Part shown: one piece after another, positions 1 through 10,740 of the stretch
Layout of the letters: each line of letters opens with the position of its first letter
How positions within the stretch are numbered: the stretch's first letter is position 1
Origin: Antedon mediterranea
Lineage: Eukaryota; Echinodermata; Crinoidea; Comatulida; Antedonidae
Direction of reading: 5' to 3'
Length of the DNA: 64,000 nucleotides
Assembly: GCF_964355755.1 (NCBI RefSeq)
Contig: NC_092677.1
Location: forward strand, 19,626,101-19,690,100
Position numbers and translations under genes: made by a program
Notes under the pieces: generated by a model
Seen by the model: the letters and a program-made list of their open reading frames with translations, nothing else
Databases searched by the model: none
Told to the model about the DNA's origin: nothing

Positions 1-395
1 TGAGATACCACCAGCAAGAAGAAAAAAGAACACAAATTCCAACACCGGATGTAGCAGCTAAATGAGATCATCTCAAGTCATTAACCAACCAAATCGCACC
101 ATAGAAAATCATCCATATGGACAATTGGTCTGCTCTTGGATAGGGTATATGTAAACCACCGGCAGTGTCTCATCGGGTACTCTCAGAAGACATTACAAAT
201 TAACATCCACACTGTACAAAGAAGTCATCACTCCAAGCAAGGTGCAAGAAATGATGGAGCTCGATTTTGCTGATCAAAATGTGGGAACAATGATGTCTGT
301 TGAAGAAAAAATATTCCTAAATACATTAAGAGATGGTATAAGACAGGAAAGATGGACATTACATCTACAATAATAAAACATATGTTTTTCGTCTT
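1..395 (+). mobile_element. BEL/Pao LTR-retrotransposon pol fragment (decayed)
   Basis: Translation from about 227 reads ITPSKVQEMMELDFADQNVG, followed by a short acidic stretch and LRDGIRQ. This resembles the linker between protease and reverse transcriptase in BEL/Pao polyproteins. A frameshift follows, after which a DGHY-like motif appears in another frame near 350. Further upstream, HLKSLTNQIAP fits the same family but needs frame changes. No LTR is visible. A BEL/Pao reverse-transcriptase piece in the same orientation at 8040-8890 may be the downstream part of the same copy, separated by later insertions. The family assignment rests on motif recognition only. Confidence 0.55.
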
Positions 396-714
396 CAATG
401 ACTCCACAATTGTTACATATGTTACTAATTTTCAGTTCCAGTTATACAGTTTTAGATTTGTAGGTACAATTCTATTTAGTAATGTGTAATTCAATTTGGC
501 AAATTTTCTTTTCCAGACATCACACCACTTGATATCTTCTTATTCCATTTAAGTATGCTTTTCGGAGAATAAAAACATTATTAACGAAGTTAGAATAAAC
601 ATTTTTGTTGTCATCTTAATTATATTGTTGATATTGTATTCCAGATTCACGTTCATATATTGGTTCATATTTATTTATTTATTATTTTTTTATTTATTTT
701 ATATCTTTAGGCAA
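396..714. other. AT-rich stretch, nothing recognised
   Basis: About 320 bp of AT-rich sequence with TTTATTT runs near 665-705. It has no coding similarity or repeat structure that I can support. Confidence 0.5.
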
Positions 715-1028
715 TGTGGCCAAGGATTACCAATAGTGAATTAATCACTGTCCTATCAGATAGGTGGTAATCCCCCTGATACAGGGGCTATTTTGTGAAC
801 CAGGTCACCGGGGTAACCCCCTACTCTTTTCGAATAATGAACTGGGTTCTTTAAATTGCACACAGGTTATAACTGTGTACACTGGACCTACGGTTTATAG
901 TCCTTATCCGAGAAGACTTGTTCCACCACCAGAACAAGGAGCGAGTCGGCCTCGAACCCTTGCCGATGTTGTTGGCTCTTTAGGTACGGTAAACGGCGCC
1001 CCTGCCTTAACCGCTCGGCCATATTATG
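715..1028 (-). mobile_element. tRNA-derived SINE
   Basis: On the minus strand the element starts near 1026 with an A-box-like TGGCCGAGCGGTTAAGGC, as in Leu/Ser tRNAs, and has a B-box-like GGGTTCGAGGCC about 60 bp downstream. This is the spacing of an internal RNA polymerase III promoter. The T-arm does not pair, so this is not a working tRNA. A long non-tRNA body follows, containing TCTCGGATAAGGACTATAAA and a GGGGTTACCCCGGTG hairpin. Such a conserved central body is typical of widespread invertebrate SINE superfamilies; the exact family was not checked. It sits at the 3' side of an L1/Tx1 remnant in the same orientation. Confidence 0.75.
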
Positions 1029-1039
1029 TTCAGTTATAC

Positions 1040-1270
1040 TTAACCACTCCTTTGGAATAGCTCAGTTAATGAAACATATTCAGCTATCCAGTTTTTCTTA
1101 ATACGTAGTATTTTTATAGGTTTCATTAGACGATTGAAAATAATTATATGTCCAATTTCTATCCAGTCCTTAAGGAATAGTGGTTTATTTCTATATTTAA
1201 TATAATTATTACCCCATAAGTTTTGCTTTATTACTTTTTCATAATTGTTAATTGTACCTTCATTATTCAT
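1040..1270 (-). pseudogene. L1/Tx1-like LINE ORF2, C-terminal fragment
   Basis: The minus strand is open for 76 codons and contains NLWGNNYIKYRNKPLFLKDW followed by IEIGHII. This is the pattern seen downstream of the RT domain in Tx1/L1-like ORF2 proteins (W-N...I...K.L.FK.W...GI). It is probably the same copy as the pieces at 2583-2784 and 7568-8009, separated by AT-rich sequence and the large foldback. Confidence 0.6.
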
Positions 1271-2541
1271 CTATATATAAATTTACGTAAGGGCAAAATT
1301 CGGTAAATCGCGCGTTATTTCTAGAATGTTTACCCGATGGTATATAAAGTTGGTTCGTACTTTCGGTACTGATTTTAACCACCTGATGTAACCCTGTTTA
1401 CTAATTAAATTGAGTTCGATAATTAGTTATTGACGATTAAAACGAATTTAGGTTCAACGATTTGCCCCAAATAGGGGTGTTTTTCGATCGTGGTATACAC
1501 TGTCTAATGGATGTCCGTCTTGAAAAATACCCGCAGACGATAATGCGAGGATGCTTCGCATTTTCCTATCTCCTGCTACGATAATTGTTTTTAATGGCTG
1601 AAAACCGGTTGAACAGCTCGAGTACAGCATCATAATGTTGAAGACAGGCCGATTTTCTTTAAAAAATACTATTTTGATAGATTTAATATACGTTTATAAA
1701 AATGTATTGATTTGCGATGAATGGAACATTCCAAATTATTTGGTTTAACCATACTTGCATACCTCCATGGTTTAACACAAGTAGGTAAATTTATAGACCC
1801 TTGGAGAATAAACAAAAATAGTATTGTAATGCTATACAATACTGCAAATAGGTATTAACCACGTTTGATCGCCATTTGAATCAAAAGTGTGTTGGTACTG
1901 TTAGATATAATATTAAACAAATATACTAATAAACTTTATCACTGTGAGTGTGGGTAGCCCCTACTTTTAGATTATAAACACATAATAATATAATACTTTA
2001 ATACTGTCAGTTGTTTCTCAACATTCGTATTAATTAATAATTAAAATATAAACGTATTAGTGGTCTTTAAAGGTACTTTACTATTTCAATCGACCATGAG
2101 ACAGTGACAGTTTTAATAAAGTATTAAATCGGAAATGTTTTACTCTATTTAGTGGTATATTATTTATGGGCCTATAAAAAAATATTTCGTTACTGAGTGG
2201 ATAATAAAGAAATATAAAGAATAATTTAATATAAAGAATATATTAAAACATTTTTAATCTTTGTACCTATCCTCATCCCCACTGCTCAACTCTAATGTTA
2301 GATACAAAACCCTAAACTCTAATAGATACAAAATTGGGTTTGTTTAAATGAGTCCAAATAACAAATTTGAACTCATTTTGTGACAAGTTTCTAGGTGCTA
2401 ATTGTGGTTGACTACATAAATCATTGCGTCTATTTGTTTCTGTAAACGACAATGTTTTATAGTCCTGCCGTACGTACATTTGAAATCGCCATTTTTTTAC
2501 GCTGAAATTACTATGTATTCGAGAACCATCTGTGGGCACGA
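1271..2541. other. AT-rich stretch without recognised genes
   Basis: About 1.27 kb lies between two L1/Tx1 pieces. A 75-codon minus-strand frame at 2312-2539 has no recognisable similarity and looks fortuitous. The stretch ends at the 39-bp hairpin at 2542, so part of it could be an insertion in the L1, but no target-site duplication is evident. Confidence 0.4.
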
Positions 2542-2580
2542 ACTAGATGGTACGCGAGCGAAGCGAGCGTACCATCTAGT
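2542..2580. repeat. Perfect hairpin with 14-bp arms
   Basis: Arms ACTAGATGGTACGC and GCGTACCATCTAGT are exact reverse complements around an 11-bp loop, GAGCGAAGCGA. The GCGAGCGAAGCGAGCG core is a purine-rich near-palindrome. No flanking direct repeat was found. It may be the end of an unrecognised DNA element. Confidence 0.85.
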
Positions 2581-2582
2581 AT

Positions 2583-2784
2583 TATTAAATTCAACACTTT
2601 AGAAGATAAAATGATTGTATATTATTTAAACCTAAGTTATTTTAAAAATTGATATTTGACATATTCAAAAGTAGTTGTTCGTTTCCAAATTTGTTAAAAT
2701 AGTATAGTGGTAAGATGTTCCATCTTACGTGTTTTCTACACAGTAATTTTCTTGCCCATTTCATTTTCAGAGCGTTTATTAAGA
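2583..2784 (-). pseudogene. L1/Tx1-like LINE ORF2 piece, left of foldback
   Basis: The minus strand reads LINALKMKWARKLLCRKHVR and then WNILPLYYFNKFGNEQ. This continues directly from MPDFE at 7571-7590 if the foldback between them is removed. The pattern (GG.GMPDF....ALK.KW...L) is the post-RT region of L1/Tx1 ORF2. Confidence 0.75.
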
Positions 2785-4774
2785 CCGGGCGCCCGGAAGA
2801 TTTATTCATGTGAAAAGATACAAAAGGTTTGATGATGTAGTTAGGTGCGTATTAGGGTGAGATGCAATATTCGACATTGCTGCCGGGTCACAGCCTGTAC
2901 ATAGGGCATGTGGGGATCATAACATAGGGGGATAAAAATGCATTTATTCATGTGAAGCGATACAAGGATAACCTTTTTTGGATATCATTCGCAGTGGGCT
3001 ACTAATGATAACATCACCAATGACAGCAACTTTATCAAACAGCAACATTTTAGGGCCACGCCCAAATGGGTTTGTTCATGTGAAGCGATACAAGGTTGAA
3101 TCTTTTTTTGATGGCAGCAGTACATATTGGGGATGACAAAAACACCAATGACAGCAACTTTATCCTGTACATAAGCTCAGACAGCAGCCCTAAAAGTCCG
3201 CAGTTTCCCCCTATTCGGCTATATACTCGGCGCGTATGTCGTCTTATGGCGTTCAGCTGAGTTAGAAATACGTGATACGGACTCGGACTGACAATAAATA
3301 CACAGCAGAATGATAAAACAATAAATAAATAAAGAGAGCAGTTGTTTGCTGTACCAAATCATCAAACATCAAACTCTTAGGAACTCGCCCAAAATGGGTT
3401 TATCCATGAAGTATGAATCATTTTTTTATCCGGTACACAGCAGCTCAAATGCCCGAGGCTCCATTCGTGATCAACAATGTCGATAATACAAACACATTCA
3501 CGATAACGAGTGACTTTTATTTTATAATTGAAATATATCTTTATTTTGGAATAATAAATAACACCAACAAAAACACTTAAAATAACCAACAGCAGATTTG
3601 TATTTTAGGGTAACATTTTGAACAATCAATTTTATATCAAAATCATTATTTCGATCAAAATAATATAATTTAAGAATATTTTTCAGATAAACTAAATAAT
3701 TACACTCATAATGATCGACACCGGTACCTATTATTGTACATTATTAATTATAACTCGATTTAAATATTGTTTTAATTACACACTAGACACTATAGTGATA
3801 TGTCTATATGAAAGAAGGCAGCGAAATTTAAATTTGCAACATTTTTTAACATAACATAACATAATAGTAAAGTAAATAATAGTTCGAATTCAACATAATC
3901 ACTTAGAGAATTGGTAAGGTATAGATTAGACTATCGATTGCACACTATTACTGTATTTTTAACTCAATTTAAATTAAAAAAAGTAACCGTTTTCATGTGA
4001 ATTAGACTGATAAAAACCAACAAAAAACTTAATCTGCCAACATTTTAAACATCGTTACTTGTCCATAATGGATCGACTACTGTATCGATTACTGCACATT
4101 GTTTTACTTTAACTGAACCAAAGTCAAACTTTTAATTGTTACTGTACTAACATTAGACAGTGATATCTGATAAAAGGCAACATTAATTAATATTAATACT
4201 GAACCAAATTAAATATCGTTACTTATCCACAATGGATCAACTACTGTATTGATTATTGGACATTATTTTACAACTAACATAAGAAAGTGATATCTGATAA
4301 AACGCAACAAACTGAATCGAATTAAATATCGTTACTTATCCATAATGGATCGACTACTGTATTGATTACTGCACATTATTTTACTATAACTGCCCAAGTC
4401 AAATTTAAAATTGTTACTGTACTAACATTAGACAGTGATATCTGCAACATACTCCGGACCAAATTAAATATCGTTACTTATCCATAATGGATCGGACTAC
4501 TGTATCAATTATTGCACATTATTTTACTATAACTGCCCAAGTCAAATTTAAAATTGTTACACTAATAACACTGGACCAAATTAAATATCGTTACTTATCT
4601 CTAACTGAACCCAAGTCGAATATTTTACATGCAGTGTAACTACCGACACACTGTAAAAGCACAATTGAGCAAAGACATCGAGGTTACTGGCTGTATGCAT
4701 TAAATTACTAAATATTGTACATTCCTCATATTCCATTACTAGCTGAACAGAATACACGATATAATAAAACCAAG
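2785..4774 (+). repeat. Foldback left arm
   Basis: This is the reverse complement of 5321-7567 with indels; it is about 250 bp shorter than the right arm, partly because it has fewer tandem units. Its outer part (2785-3600) is GC-richer and contains repeated GATACAAGGTT-like segments; its inner part is AT-rich. Confidence 0.9.
4020..4640 (+). repeat. Tandem subrepeats in foldback left arm
   Basis: Four to five diverged units share AAATATCGTTACTTATCC, ATAATGGATCGACTACTGTA, a TTATTTTACTATAACTGCCC block and GACAGTGATATCTG. Unit lengths vary by about 50 bp through internal deletions. Confidence 0.8.
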
Positions 4775-4777
4775 AAC

Positions 4778-5289
4778 TGTGTTTGATTCAGCACTTTGTT
4801 CCGAGCGTGGATCACTAGTCAACGTATCTGGTAGAGCATTTCCTTCAAACCATTTAGGTACATACCTTCCATCACCATTATCAACCCATCATAGTTTAAT
4901 GGGTGTAGGTTTTGTGTTGGCTGAGGAGTATGAGCGTGTCTCCACATAATACATAATTTTCCCTCAACAGATGCTGGGTGATTGTGATTTCACATGGTGG
5001 CAATGACGAACAGTTGATCTTCTTGAATTTCTTCTTTCCAGTTGTCATTTTGCGAAGCGATTGGTACCTGGCCTCATTAATACTGTTCATGCTTTTAAAC
5101 CCATATATCTTGCATACATAGGCAGTGACTGCGGGTTTGTCCATCCTGTCACCACAAAGCGATCGCGATGCAGCAACATGTTTCTTGTCCTTCACTAAAT
5201 AATATATAAATGGGATTGACTTGCCTTTGCGGTAAAATCCAGTATCATTACAGTGTGATATAATCAAATTTATAAATGACGCTGTCACA
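4778..5289 (-). pseudogene. Decayed C-terminal fragment of an unknown, TE-associated protein family
   Basis: The main open stretch (4896-5288) contains GFYRKGK, then ...YGFKSMNSINEARY, then SSLPPCEITITQHLLRENYV. After a frameshift it continues MWRHAHTPQPTQ, and after another, KWFEGNALPDTLTSDPRSEQ. This order (GCDTTS.F.GKGK-like, then Y......VNE.RY, then LPPC...L..H..RANYV..IW) matches a large uncharacterised animal protein family I know from fish and invertebrate annotation. The GCD...GKGK region is reminiscent of FEN/XPG-type nuclease helices, which is inference. There is no ATG or proper start. The fragment is broken by at least two frameshifts and fills the loop of the foldback. A second fragment of the same family is at 11265-12108. 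Confidence 0.65.
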
Positions 5290-5320
5290 AATCATGTAAA
5301 AAGAAATCCAATAGCCCCTA

Positions 5321-7567
5321 TTGGTTTTATTATATCGTGTATTCTGTTTAGCTAGTAACAATGGAATATGATGAATGTACAATATTCAGTTATTTAATGC
5401 ATACAGCCAGTAACCTCGATGTCTTTGCTCAATTGTGCTTTTACAGTGTGTCGGTAGTTACACTGCATGTAAAATATTCGACCTGGGTTTAGTGCAATAA
5501 TCAATACAGTAGAGTCGATCCATTGTGGATAAGTAATGATATTTAATTTTGTCCAGTATTATTAATGTTGCCTTTATCAGATATCACTGTATAGGCCCAA
5601 TGTTAGTACAGTAACAATTTTAAATTTGACTTAGGCAGTTATAGTAAAATAATGTGCAATAATCGATACAGTAGTCGATCCATTATGGATAAGTAACGAT
5701 ATTTAATTTGGTCCTGAGTAGGCATTTTATCAGATATTACTGTATAATGTTAGTACAGTAACAATTTTAAATTTGACTTGGGCAGTTATAGTAAAATAAT
5801 GTGCAATAATCGATACAGTAGTCGATCCATTATGGATAAGTAACGATATTTAATTTGGTCCTGAGTATGTTGCATTTTATCAGATATCACTGTCTAATGT
5901 TAGTACAGTAACAATTTTATATTTGACTAGGGCAGTTATAGTAAAATAATGTGCAGTAATCAATTACAGTAGTCGATCCATTATGGATAAGTAACGATAT
6001 TTAATTCGATTCAGTTTGTTGCGTTTTATCAGATATCACTTTCTTATGTTAGTTAGTAAATAATGTGCAATAATCAATACAGTAGTCGATCCATTGTGGA
6101 TAAGTAACGATATTTAATTTGGTTCAGTATTATTAATATTAATTAATGTTGCCTTTTATCAGATATCACTGTCTAATGTTAGTACAGTAACAATTAAAAA
6201 TTTGACTTTGTTTCAGTTAAAGTAAAACAATGTGCAGTAATCGATACAGTAGTCGATCCATTATGGACAAGTAACGATGTTTAAAATGTTGGCAGATTAA
6301 GTTATTTGTTGGTTTTTATCAGTCTAATTCACATAACGGTTACTTTTTTTTTTATTTAAATTGAGTTAAAAATACATTAATAGTGTGCAATCGATAGTCT
6401 AATCTATACCTTACCAATTCTCTAAGTGATTATGTTGAATTCGAACTATTATTTACTTTACTATTATGTTATGTTATGTTAAAAAATGTTGCAAATTTAG
6501 ATTTCGTTGCCTTTTTTCATATAGACATATCACTAGTGTCTAGTGTGTAATTAAAACAATATTTAAATCGAGTTATAATAATAATTTACAATAATCGGTA
6601 CCGGTGTCGATCATTATGAGTGTAATTATTTAGTTTATCTGAAAAATATTCTTAAATTATATTATTTTGATCGAAATAATGATTTTGATATAATATTGAT
6701 TGTTCAAAATGTTACCCTAGAATACAAATCTGCTGTTGGTTAGTTTAAGTGTTTTTGTTGGTGTTATTTATTATTCCAAAATAAAGATATATTTCAATTA
6801 TAAAATAAAAGTCACACGTTATCGTGAATGTGTTTGTATTATCAACATTTTTAATCACGAATGGAGCCTCGGGCATTTGAGCTGCTGTACGTGTACCGGA
6901 TAAAGTGGAAAAAAAAACCATTTTTTTCAAAAATGATTACACACTTCATGGATAAACCCATTTTGGGCGAGTTCCTAAGAGTTTGATGTTTGATGATTTG
7001 GTACAGGAAACAACTGCTCTCTTTATTTATTGTTTTAGCATTCTACTGTGTATTTATTGTCAGTCCGAGTACGTATTTCTAACTCAGCTGAACGCCATTA
7101 GACGACATACGCGCCGAGTATATAGCCGAATAGGGGGAAACTGCGGACCTTTAGGGCTGCTGTCTGAGCTTAGGATAAAGTGGCTGTCATTGGTGTTTTT
7201 GACATCCCCAATATATACTGCTGCCATTAAAAAAAGATTCAACCTTGTATCGCTTCACATGAATAAACCCATTTGGGCGTGGCCCTAAAATGTTGCTGTT
7301 TGGCGCCCCGTACAGGATAAAGTTGTTGTCATTGGTGATGTTATCATTAGTAGCCCACTGCGAATGATATCCAAAAAAGTTTATCCTTGTATCGCTTCAC
7401 ATAAATAAATTCATTTTTACCCCCCTATGTTATGATCCCCACAGGCCCTATGTACAGGCTGTGACCCGGCAGCAATGTCGAATATTGCATCTCGCCCTAA
7501 TACGCACCTAACTACATCATCAAACCTTTTGTATCTTTTCACATGAATAAATCTTCCGGGCGCCCGG
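5321..7567 (-). repeat. Foldback right arm
   Basis: This is the inverted copy of the left arm, with roughly six tandem units between about 5480 and 6270 and a GC-richer outer part. Small open frames here (for example 6983-7288 plus strand) have antisense counterparts in the other arm and show no protein similarity, so I do not treat them as genes. Confidence 0.9.
5480..6270 (-). repeat. Tandem subrepeats in foldback right arm
   Basis: About six units share AGTCGATCCATTATGGATAA and AACGATATTTAATTTGGT. Neighbouring units around 5640-5990 are more alike than the outer ones, suggesting local amplification after the arms formed. Confidence 0.8.
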
Positions 7568-8009
7568 TCTCGAAATCAGGCATGCCTACGCCTCCTTTAA
7601 TCATTTTACCGATTAAAGTTTTTCTTTTTAATTTTTGCAATCTCTATACTGTTTTCATTTCCCACAAAAAGTACAGTGTCATCTGCTAGATGTGCAATGC
7701 GAACTTCATTATTGTTAGGTAGAGATATTCCTTTATAGCATTTGAAAACCCCATCTTGATGTGTTCCTATTATAAATCCTCCATAGATCTTTGATACGCT
7801 GTAGGTATACCAACAATATTTGGGCTTTTCACTGATTTTAACATAGCTTTGTAAATATCTTGGGTTTCTAAAAAAGAATCTCCAATCATGTTAACTTCAT
7901 CGACTTTCATAAACACTGGTTTTATTTTATTATAGCCCAGTTTCGTACCCGCGTCTTGGGTCACATTATCTTTTGGCGGGACATCCGAACTGGCTATCGT
8001 AGTCGTCAT
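7568..8009 (-). pseudogene. L1/Tx1-like LINE: ORF1 start joined to RT end
   Basis: From 8009 leftwards the minus strand reads an ORF1-like N-terminus (FLETQDIYKAMLKSVKSPNI, then VGIP). It then changes frame into ORF2: GVFKCYKGISLPNNNEVRIA followed by HLADDTVLF, the reverse-transcriptase catalytic box (usually YADD; here LADD), and KGGVGMPDFE. The middle of the element, several kilobases in a full copy, is missing, so this is an internally deleted copy. It is interrupted after MPDFE by the foldback and continues at 2784. Confidence 0.7.
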
Positions 8010-8039
8010 CTTTTACAAGTATTAATTCTGGCTAAGTAA

Positions 8040-8890
8040 TCACTAAAGAAAATCAAATACTCTTCTTTGAGGAAAATTCACCCTGTATATATCCTTTTTA
8101 ATGTAAACTTTGAGCAAAATCCGATATTTTAACGAAAGGCGTTGAAGAGCTAGTTAGCTAACGTCTCCTTTGAGAAATGCTCTTAACAGCCTTCTTGGTG
8201 TGATATTGAGATTCCGACGAGAGCGTGTTGCTTTGATGGCAGATATATCAAGGGAATGTTCCATCATTTTGTTGTAAAAGAATGCGATAGAGATGTGTTG
8301 CGGTTCCTGTGGTGGAAGGATAGCGACCTAACCAACCCTGTGAGAGAATATCGGATGATGGTACATTATATTCGGGGCGACAAATTCTCAGAGATGCGCT
8401 AACTTAAAGAAGGCAGCAGCAGATGATAGTGGTGGGGAAAAGAAGCTACACACTTTTTTAGAAATGAGTTCTACGTAGTCAGTAAGGTCTCCCGAAGACG
8501 CCATCGCTCTCATGAAGACAGGTTTGCGTCTTCATAAATGGACCTCTAACAGTCGAGAAGTACTGGACGTAATACCAAAATCTGAACGTGGAAAGTCCTT
8601 GCTCGATTTAGATATAAAATCTGATTCATTACCCATTGAATAAGTACTTGGTGTATCGTGGTGTGTTGAAAGTGACATGTTCCAGTTTAGAGTACAGCTG
8701 AACGACCTTCCTACAACAATTGACGAAATGTTTTGAAAACCATCATCTCTATATACGATCCATTTGGATTTGCAGCTCCTGTCCCGACTAACTAAAGTAG
8801 CAACATTGGAGGATGCAGTTTTGAAACAGGCCGCCCCATGAGAGATTTTCTAGAGGAAATAACATAGTTTGTCCAAACGAAGTGGAAAAT
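8040..8890 (+). pseudogene. BEL/Pao pol reverse-transcriptase fragment
   Basis: Frames on the plus strand read NSLLGVILRFRRERVALMAD, then LRFLWWKDSDLTNPVREYRM, then MVHIFGATNSQRCAN, which is the LRFLWW...EYRM..H.FGA..SP.CAN signature of BEL/Pao RT. It continues PEDAIALMKTGLRLHKWTSN and LGVSWCVESDMFQFRVQLN. The YVDD catalytic box lies in a decayed or deleted interval. There are several frameshifts and stops, so the copy is dead. It may belong with the fragment at 1-395. Confidence 0.8.
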
Positions 8891-9094
8891 GAAAATTGAA
8901 TAGAGGAAGCCAGTAAAATATTTGAATAATTAGGAATACAAGGTAAGGGCTCATCGGGACGGGAAAGTGGCCCACGGCAAAGTTACGGTACTAGACACAT
9001 GCTGGTTAAACAATCCTTTTACCAAAACAAAGTGGCGGAATTTCCTTATGGAGACCAATACATTTCTGTATTCTGTAGAAGCCAAACCTTATTA

Positions 9095-9290
9095 AGATTC
9101 AAGATTCAAAGATTTAAGATTCAAACTTTATTATTATATCATTTATCTGGAGGACCTCAGAGAAAAAAAGAAATAGGGGTCAAAAGTCCAGGAGCTCTAC
9201 CAAAAGGGAATTCGACTTCGCTTTTCCGGGGGCCTCTGGAGAGGAAAAGATGGGAAGCCTCACAAGTTCGACTAGTTTGAGTACACCTTT
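9095..9290 (-). mobile_element. 5'-truncated non-LTR retrotransposon 3' end
   Basis: Read on the minus strand, a short unique segment ends in AATAATAAAGTTTGAATCTT followed by degenerate GAATCTT repeats (9095-9130). A 3' simple-repeat tail of this kind is typical of CR1/Jockey-type LINEs. No coding part remains. Confidence 0.5.
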
Positions 9291-9374
9291 TAATCACTGT
9301 TTGCAGATTGCTTTTAACTTTTCGTTAACGTTACTGCTCGCTATTTAACGCTGACTTTCCGACTTTCCAGGAAC

Positions 9375-9434
9375 ATTTATTCAGGGAGTTGTTATTAGAT
9401 AATAATAATAATAATAACAACTCCCTGATTTATT
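9375..9434. mobile_element. Micro-hairpin insertion, copy 1 (46 bp plus 7-bp duplications)
   Basis: The hairpin at 9382-9427 has perfect 16-bp arms starting CAGGGAGTTGTTATTA around an AT-rich loop. It is flanked by ATTTATT at 9375-9381 and again at 9428-9434. The same tip sequence with 7-bp duplications recurs at 39164 and 44226. The ends fit the hAT consensus (CAGGG...CCCTG), but hAT elements duplicate 8 bp, not 7. It has no coding capacity. Confidence 0.85.
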
Positions 9435-9838
9435 ATCCCAACCAAGATGGGATAGATGGGTGAAACCGATGGTCGGTCTCCTGCGCGAGACCCAACCTCG
9501 GTTGCTTTGGGAAAAGCGCCACTCCTGTTTGACATTTTTGCTGTATCGGTTGTTTTTTTTCGTTCAAATGTTCTATGTTCATCAAACTTTTTTTATTATT
9601 GTAAGCTGATACTTATACAAACTCTGCAGATATCCACCGTCAATTGGATTTTTTTCTATTATCACGTACTTTAGTATAGAATTAATACTAATATCCAGCC
9701 TTCTATACAATACCATTCGATTGTTTCACTTACTATATGCACACAGGGCCGTGGGTACTCATCTAATTACTTAACGATGATTATATTAAATTAATAATCT
9801 ATTTGTTATCATTTGGAGAAAAGGAACGGATAAATAAT
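9435..9838. other. Unassigned, locally GC-richer
   Basis: The interval 9440-9530 is GC-richer and contains CCGATGGTCGG-like self-complementary bits; the rest is AT-rich. No gene is seen. Confidence 0.4.
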
Positions 9839-10740
9839 CCCGACTAAAAACTAAGACAAATAATTTGGTGTCTAATTATGAAAGTATCCTAAAGGAAATG
9901 AGAGATTTCTACCAAACACTATATACTCGTGACTTGTTTACCACTCAATTTCATATCTGCGCTTCCCGAATTTGACAGAGAGGATATTGATTATAATTTA
10001 TGCGAAGGCCCTCTGACTTTAGATGAAACCCTTAAGGCTCTTTTTTCCATGCCGAGTGGGAAATCACCTGGTACCGATGTAATGGTCTTTCGACAGATTT
10101 TTACAAACACTTTTGGCCTATATTAGGACAGATTGTGACATACTCCTTTAATTTTGCACACGAAGGCCACTATTTAGCCCCTGAACAATCCAGAGGTATC
10201 ATCTCACTTATTCGTAAACCTGATAAAGACCTTACAAATTATAGACCGATTAGCCTGTTGAATACTGACTACAAAATCTGCGCCAAATCACTAGCTAATC
10301 GCTTAAAAAAAGAATCAGTTATATCATAGGCGAATACCAAACTGGATTCATTAAGGATCGTTTCATAGGAGAAAACATACGTTATGTAGGCTACTTGAAA
10401 TTATTTATTACACAAATAAACGCAATATTGCTGGCCTCCTTCTCTTCGTCGTAGACTGGGGTTTTCTTAGCAGTACTCTAAATTATCTTAACTTTAGAAA
10501 CGGTTTCAGTTCATGGATTAAAATGCTATATAACGGTAGCATGGCCTGCGTGTTAAATAATGGTCACTCAACGGGATTTTCCTCCATCGAAAGAGGAGTT
10601 AGGCAGGGTTGTCCTCTCAGTCCCTATCATACCTTTTTCTGCTCGCTGCCGAACTTTTGGCCAAAAGAATTATTAATGACAACGGTGGAGGAACTTAAAC
10701 ATAGAATACCGGTAACAGATGAACAACACAGAGGAACGCG
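9839..10740 (+). pseudogene. L1/Tx1-like LINE ORF2, N-terminal RT half (decayed)
   Basis: Successive frames read LTLDETLKALFSMPSGKSPG (RT motif 0/1), LTNYRPISLLNTDYKICAKS (motif 2 region), YQTGFIKDRFIGENIRYV, and ERGVRQGCPLSPY (motif B). Motif A (the first catalytic Asp) is destroyed near 10440 and the YADD box is gone. There are at least four frameshifts or stops. It is in the same orientation as the ORF2 C-terminus at 12645-13156; the two could be one copy interrupted by the unknown-family fragment at 11265-12108. Confidence 0.8.

Larger units (their letters stand above)
2785..7567. mobile_element. 4.8-kb foldback element with about 2-kb inverted arms
   Basis: The two halves are long imperfect reverse complements: left arm 2785-4774, right arm 5321-7567, loop 4775-5320. 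Both tips carry CCGGGCGCCCGG, itself a 12-bp palindrome. The inner third of each arm is built from diverged tandem units of roughly 110-165 bp sharing TTATCCATAATGGATCGACT. This architecture (long inverted arms with tandem subrepeats around a short loop) is that of foldback elements such as Drosophila FB and sea-urchin TU. The element splits an L1/Tx1 ORF2. Deleting exactly 2785-7567 restores the frame MPDFE-I-LINALK, with no target-site duplication, at the sequence AGATCT. The loop contains a decayed gene fragment rather than a transposase. Confidence 0.9.

Noticed and set aside
940-1026. tRNA-Leu/Ser-like gene on the minus strand
   Set aside because: A and B boxes are good, but the T-arm and acceptor stem do not pair and a long non-tRNA body follows; it is a SINE head.
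6983-7288. 101-codon frame in the foldback right arm
   Set aside because: Lies in an imperfect inverted repeat; the left-arm counterpart is not open and no protein similarity is visible.
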